36,237 nt of DNA from Candidatus Cloacimonas sp. (GTDB taxonomy: Bacteria; Cloacimonadota; Cloacimonadia; Cloacimonadales; Cloacimonadaceae). The DNA is taken from NCBI GenBank assembly GCA_035403355.1, contig DAONFA010000001.1:136570-172806 (forward strand). Reading direction: 5' to 3'. Position 1 is the first letter of the stretch. Each line of letters begins with the position of its first letter. Both the position numbers and the translations under genes were made by a program. The notes below the pieces were generated by a model. The model did no database searches, had not been told where the DNA came from, and saw nothing but the letters and a program-made list of their open reading frames with translations. Below are positions 33,662 to 36,237 of this stretch, in pieces.

Positions 33662-35052
33662 CCGTTTCCTTTAAGATATGCAATAAGCATTGCAGCTATA
33701 TGATCTGCCCCGGCACGGGTAAAATGAGTGTAATCCTTACCGGCAAAAGGTGGTTGATGATTAACATATTTGGTCATAGAATTCATTCCACCCATTGCAG
33801 CAAATAAATTCCAGAAAGCACAACCGGTATCATTGGCAATTTTTGCCTGCGTTGAAACCAAATACGGAATATCGGGAGAAGTTACATATTCCCCGTTTTG
33901 TTTAATACCTCTATCGTGTGCACTGATAAGCAAAATAGGAACTCCCGGAAGGGCTTTTTGAATATGGACTATGCTTCTTTTCATTCCTTGTTCGTAATAA
34001 CTGTAATCCCGAATTTTATAATTGGAAACATTCACTCCATATTGCAAAATGATGAGATCGTAATTTAAGTATTGCTGAAAACCTGTTAAAATATCTGAAC
34101 TGATGCGCTGAAAATACATTCCGGAATAACCCCGAATAGGATAATTATCTACATAAGCGCCTTGCGGTTCATCAAAGCTAACTCCATACAAATGAATAGG
34201 ATCGTAGGCACTGAATTCCAAACGGATTTTTTTACAGGGAGTTGCAGGACTAAGGTCTAAAACCTGAACCCCGGGTTGTTTTTTTAAATGGCGCACAAGA
34301 TTTGGAGCGTTACTATAGGAGACCTTCACATAGCTGCTATCGGAAGCATTACTGTAAAATAGACGAATACGGGAAAAAGTTTCGGCTTTTCCTGATGCCT
34401 GAGACACACTGTATTCCACCCAGGGATTATAATCCACATAATAGCGGACGCTTTCTTTCTGGGGTTTGGCACTTTCTATGGCAGTGGTATCTAAAATGGC
34501 TAAACTATCAAGTTGCAAGGGTTCAATAACTTTTTCCGCCACATAGTAATTTCTGGGAATATAAGTATAACCCGTTATACCTAAAGAAATATCATTTTTA
34601 CGGGGAGTCATAAAAGAAATACTTTCCCAGTTGCGGGAAAAACTATGTTTGATGGTTTGCCTGAAACCAGCTACAATAGAAGTGATTCCTACCATTCCAA
34701 CTCCAGCGCCCTTATGGGTTGCCTGAAGTTCCTGACGCAGTTTTCCCGTTATTAAATCACCTTCAATAATAGAATCACCGTAATAGGCAATCCGTAAGTT
34801 TTGCCCAGGTTTCTGCAGCTTTATTAAAAAAGGTTGAAGAGGGACTAAATCGTTAGATATGGCAGTAGCTTTATTCACAATAAGAGTATCGGCAGCCATA
34901 ATGGCTGCATCAGGTTTTAGCGATTCAAACCAGGAAAGCTTTTTCAGAGAGAAAAAATGGCTTTCCGTTGCTGGAATTACTCTGGCTAAAACTTCCACTA
35001 ACAGGGCTGCTATAACCACTAAGATTAGTGGTCGGATAAATTCCTTATTCAT
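33658..35052 (-). CDS. SGNH/GDSL-fold protein, probable polysaccharide O-acetylation partner (first gene)
   Basis: 464 residues with an N-terminal membrane anchor (about 7-25). AYYGDSIIEGD holds the catalytic Ser94, LQYGVN is the block III equivalent, and DYTHFTRAGADHI gives Asp440 and His443. Between them lies a beta insertion (about 200-320), as in the second SGNH protein, so the two genes look like an ancient tandem duplication. It is first in the run SGNH-SGNH-MBOAT-manA. It probably acts in the periplasm, taking acetyl groups delivered by the MBOAT protein. It could also deacetylate. Confidence 0.85.
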   Translation of the reverse strand: MNKEFIRPLILVVIAALLVEVLARVIPATESHFFSLKKLSWFESLKPDAAIMAADTLIVNKATAISNDLVPLQPFLIKLQKPGQNLRIAYYGDSIIEGDLITGKLRQELQATHKGAGVGMVGITSIVAGFRQTIKHSFSRNWESISFMTPRKNDISLGITGYTYIPRNYYVAEKVIEPLQLDSLAILDTTAIESAKPQKESVRYYVDYNPWVEYSVSQASGKAETFSRIRLFYSNASDSSYVKVSYSNAPNLVRHLKKQPGVQVLDLSPATPCKKIRLEFSAYDPIHLYGVSFDEPQGAYVDNYPIRGYSGMYFQRISSDILTGFQQYLNYDLIILQYGVNVSNYKIRDYSYYEQGMKRSIVHIQKALPGVPILLISAHDRGIKQNGEYVTSPDIPYLVSTQAKIANDTGCAFWNLFAAMGGMNSMTKYVNHQPPFAGKDYTHFTRAGADHIAAMLIAYLKGNG

Positions 35053-35077
35053 ATTTCCTTTTATGCTGTAACTTGCG

Positions 35078-35141
35078 ACGAATCTTCACTGCCGAATAAA
35101 TTTGCGGGAAAGGGTTAAGCCATTTCAGCAGTGACGATTTC
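35078..35141. repeat. 65-bp hairpin repeat, copy 2
   Basis: GAATCTTCACTGC (35080-35092) is mirrored by GCAGTGACGATTTC (35128-35141), around a loop containing GCGGGAAAGGGTT. The block aligns with 2609-2675, sharing ACTGCC, G-rich loop and TTTCAGCAGTRACGA. It sits between the divergent starts of the first SGNH gene and the small lipoprotein gene. Confidence 0.7.
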
Positions 35142-35202
35142 AGAATAACAGTTCTCAACTTAAATGCCAATTTTTGTATCTTATGCAATCGTCAAGAACT
35201 AT

Positions 35203-35230
35203 TTGTTTTTATAGTTTTTTACTTTATTAT
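35203..35230 (+). promoter_or_regulatory. Candidate promoter of the small lipoprotein gene
   Basis: TTGTTT (35203-35208), a 16-bp spacer and TATTAT (35225-35230) lie 27 bp before the ATG, in an AT-rich stretch. Both hexamers are imperfect, so this is a moderate-to-weak call. Confidence 0.4.
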
Positions 35231-35257
35231 ATCTAATAAACATAGTTAGGAGTGCTT

Positions 35258-35647
35258 ATGAAAATATCCGGTTTAGGGTTCGCTATAGGTATGGTGATTG
35301 TTTTGTTTACAATCCTATCTTGTTCTGTTCCACAGAACTATCCTGCGGAAAGCTCTTCCCAAAAAACACCCGAAGTGGAAAGAGTTGCCAAAGTTGTTAA
35401 TAGCCATCAGGATAAACTGCAGGCAATATTTAGAAAACATTCTTACCAGAATGCGATGCAAGGTGATTTGGAATTCACACTTTACATCACAGAAGAAGGT
35501 AAGGTTCAGGAAGTGGAAATAAAGGCGCTTTCGGGAAAATTTTATTCCAATTTTATTGCTGAACTAAAACAGGAAATTCTTGGCTGGGAATTTAGTGTGG
35601 AGGATAAAATAATTTATAGTTATGTAGTTAGCTTCCGCAAAAATTAG
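35258..35647 (+). CDS. Small lipoprotein with TonB_C/AgmX-like domain
   Basis: 129 residues from ATG 35258; TTAGGAG ends 6 bp upstream. A GTG 6 bp earlier is in frame but touches the ribosome site. The signal has a lipobox (FTILSCSV, Cys22). The rest (about 45-129) has the pattern of a TonB C-terminal or AgmX-type domain: an amphipathic helix (VVNSHQDKLQAIFRKHSYQ), then GDLEFTLYITEEGKVQEVEIKAL, then an isolated helix and the final strand YSYVVSFRKN. Such domains often join envelope complexes. It is a stand-alone gene; partner unknown. Confidence 0.75.
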   Translation: MKISGLGFAIGMVIVLFTILSCSVPQNYPAESSSQKTPEVERVAKVVNSHQDKLQAIFRKHSYQNAMQGDLEFTLYITEEGKVQEVEIKALSGKFYSNFIAELKQEILGWEFSVEDKIIYSYVVSFRKN

Positions 35648-35659
35648 GAAAGAGGTCTT

Positions 35660-35727
35660 TTAGCCACCGAGAACACCGATAATATTTAGATAATATCTGC
35701 AACGATTTCTGTGTTTTCGGTGGCTTA
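35660..35727. terminator. 17-bp imperfect hairpin after the lipoprotein gene
   Basis: TTAGCCACCGAGAACAC (35660-35676) pairs with GTGTTTTCGGTGGCTTA (35711-35727) at 15 of 17 positions, with a 34-nt loop. It starts 13 bp after the stop at 35647 and is followed by CCTTTTATTC. The long loop and sequence make a dispersed repeat at least as likely as a simple terminator. Confidence 0.45.
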
Positions 35728-35844
35728 GAAGAACCTATCCTTTTATTCTACAGGTAGTTATAACTCCTTTATATCCATTACCTTATTATCAGTTACGCCA
35801 TAATTAAACGGTATAAAATAACAACAACGCAAAGTGCTCCCAAA

Positions 35845-35971
35845 CAGAACCCGGTATTTTCTCAATAACACTCCGATATGACTCTCGTATCGTTCCCGTA
35901 TCGCGATATGGGAAAGATACGGGAATCTCATTAGCGGCATAACGCAAAAAAAAAGGAACTGATAAACAAAT
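35845..35971 (-). repeat. Second copy of the 127-bp core segment, with 42-bp palindrome
   Basis: Read on the minus strand, 35971 to 35845 matches 24491-24617 over the same 127-bp length: ATTTGTTTATCAGTTCC, then GAGATTCCCGTAT, the ATATCGCGATAC centre, and GGGTTCT at the end. The palindrome itself is 35883-35924, with arms matching 18 of 21; two of three mismatches are G-U on the plus strand. Confidence 0.92.
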
Positions 35972-36000
35972 AATTTTGGGAGGAAAAATAGGGCGGGGTT

Positions 36001-36118
36001 CTTGTTTTAACTCACAATTGTGAAATGAGGAAACCAGTTGTAGCACGGTTGTTAGTGTTTACAATTTGTGGGTTGTGGCTTCAGAGATGGCTGTAGCAAA
36101 ATTGTAAGTCAAAACAAG
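36001..36118 (-). repeat. GTTTTGACT...AGTTAAAAC module C
   Basis: Arms CTTGTTTTAACTCACAATT (36001-36019) and AATTGTAAGTCAAAACAAG (36100-36118) match 17 of 19. On the minus strand it reads GTTTTGACTTACAATTTT, then CCACAACCCACA, CTAACAACCG, CTGG and AATTGTGAGTTAAAAC, the same order as module A. It joins the 127-bp core in the same relative orientation as module A does at 24 kb. Confidence 0.9.
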
Positions 36119-36122
36119 CTGT

Positions 36123-36237
36123 TTGTTTTGACTCTAAACCGATTCTTTTTGTGATTGCAACTATATGCAGAAGCAACAGGTAATTTATCTTTTGTCCGAT
36201 ACTGTCAAAGCTGAAGCTCGGTTTAGAGTTAAAACAA
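36123..36237 (+). repeat. GTTTTGACT...AGTTAAAAC module D, running to the window end
   Basis: Arms TTGTTTTGACTCTAAACCGA (36123-36142) and TCGGTTTAGAGTTAAAACAA (36218-36237) match 19 of 20. The outer bases and the length are like modules A-C, but the interior is different. Modules C and D meet in a perfect 11-bp inverted junction, AGTCAAAACAA-gctgt-TTGTTTTGACT (36107-36133). The window ends exactly at the arm, so further modules may follow. Confidence 0.88.

Noticed and set aside
24258..36235. Integron attC sites, because module ends pair as GTTTTAAC/GTTAAAAC
   Set aside because: The ends do not give the 7-bp RYYYAAC/GTTRRRY boxes, modules C and D are 4-9 bp apart with no cassette, and no IntI gene is present. 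The tyrosine recombinase here is Xer-like.
1..36237. tRNA, rRNA or SRP RNA genes
   Set aside because: No T-loop GGTTCRANTCC pattern with a matching acceptor stem and no SRP tetraloop region were recognised by eye; a covariance search would be needed to be certain.

Overview
The window reads as a chromosomal segment, perhaps a whole contig, of a low-GC Gram-negative-type bacterium. It has lipoproteins, a predicted outer-membrane barrel that ends in Phe, and a large secreted protein with a FlgD-like/type IX sorting-type C-terminal domain (QNYPNPFNPET). These traits fit the FCB group. My best guess is Cloacimonadota (Candidatus Cloacimonas-like), but that rests on gene style and context, not on a marker search. 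Both ends of the window fall inside repeats: a 74-bp tandem repeat on the left and a palindromic module on the right. This is what an assembly broken at repeats looks like.

Layout. 1-2234 (+): a three-copy 74-bp tandem repeat that duplicates the 5' end of prmC, then prmC and murA, overlapping. 2235-2735: repeat-bearing gap. 2736-5762 (-): a 1008-residue secreted protein with about 13 W-x-D-x-R repeats. 6325-11384 (+): a compact housekeeping run of prs, rplY, pth, rpsF, ssb, rpsR, a YybS-like membrane protein, rplI and another membrane protein, closed by a hairpin. 11454-13761 (+): a DUF721/DciA-like gene, rpe and ffh. 13762-14304: gap with an 11-bp iterated repeat. 14305-16085 (-): a ThiY-like binding lipoprotein and its ATPase with no permease. 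16086-16312: a stack of simple repeats. 16313-24020 (-): xerD-like recombinase, guaB, a TPR protein, a 340-bp array of alternating hairpins, and a 1078-residue DUF4175-like membrane/coiled-coil protein. 24021-24895: a composite inverted-repeat element. 24896-29618 (+): asparagine synthetase, a LEA14-like lipoprotein, and a barrel-like outer-membrane protein behind a near-consensus promoter. 29698-35052 (-): two SGNH-fold proteins, an MBOAT acyltransferase and manA, which together look like a polysaccharide O-acetylation cassette. 35258-35647 (+): a small lipoprotein. 35648-36237: hairpins and a second copy of the composite element.

The housekeeping genes look intact and ordinary. The unusual material is non-coding. 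At least six different repeat or hairpin families sit between genes: (i) 111-118 bp modules with GTTTTRACT...AGTYAAAAC ends; (ii) a 42-bp palindrome built from 11-mers, in two full copies and one rearranged copy; (iii) a related-looking 11-mer array of different sequence; (iv) a 65-bp hairpin in two copies; (v) a six-unit double-hairpin array inside an operon; (vi) heptamer arrays. Families (i) and (ii) are physically joined in the same order at two loci 11 kb apart and in opposite orientation. This composite is the best candidate here for an undescribed element or structured RNA. No transposase, CRISPR-Cas genes, tRNA or rRNA were found.
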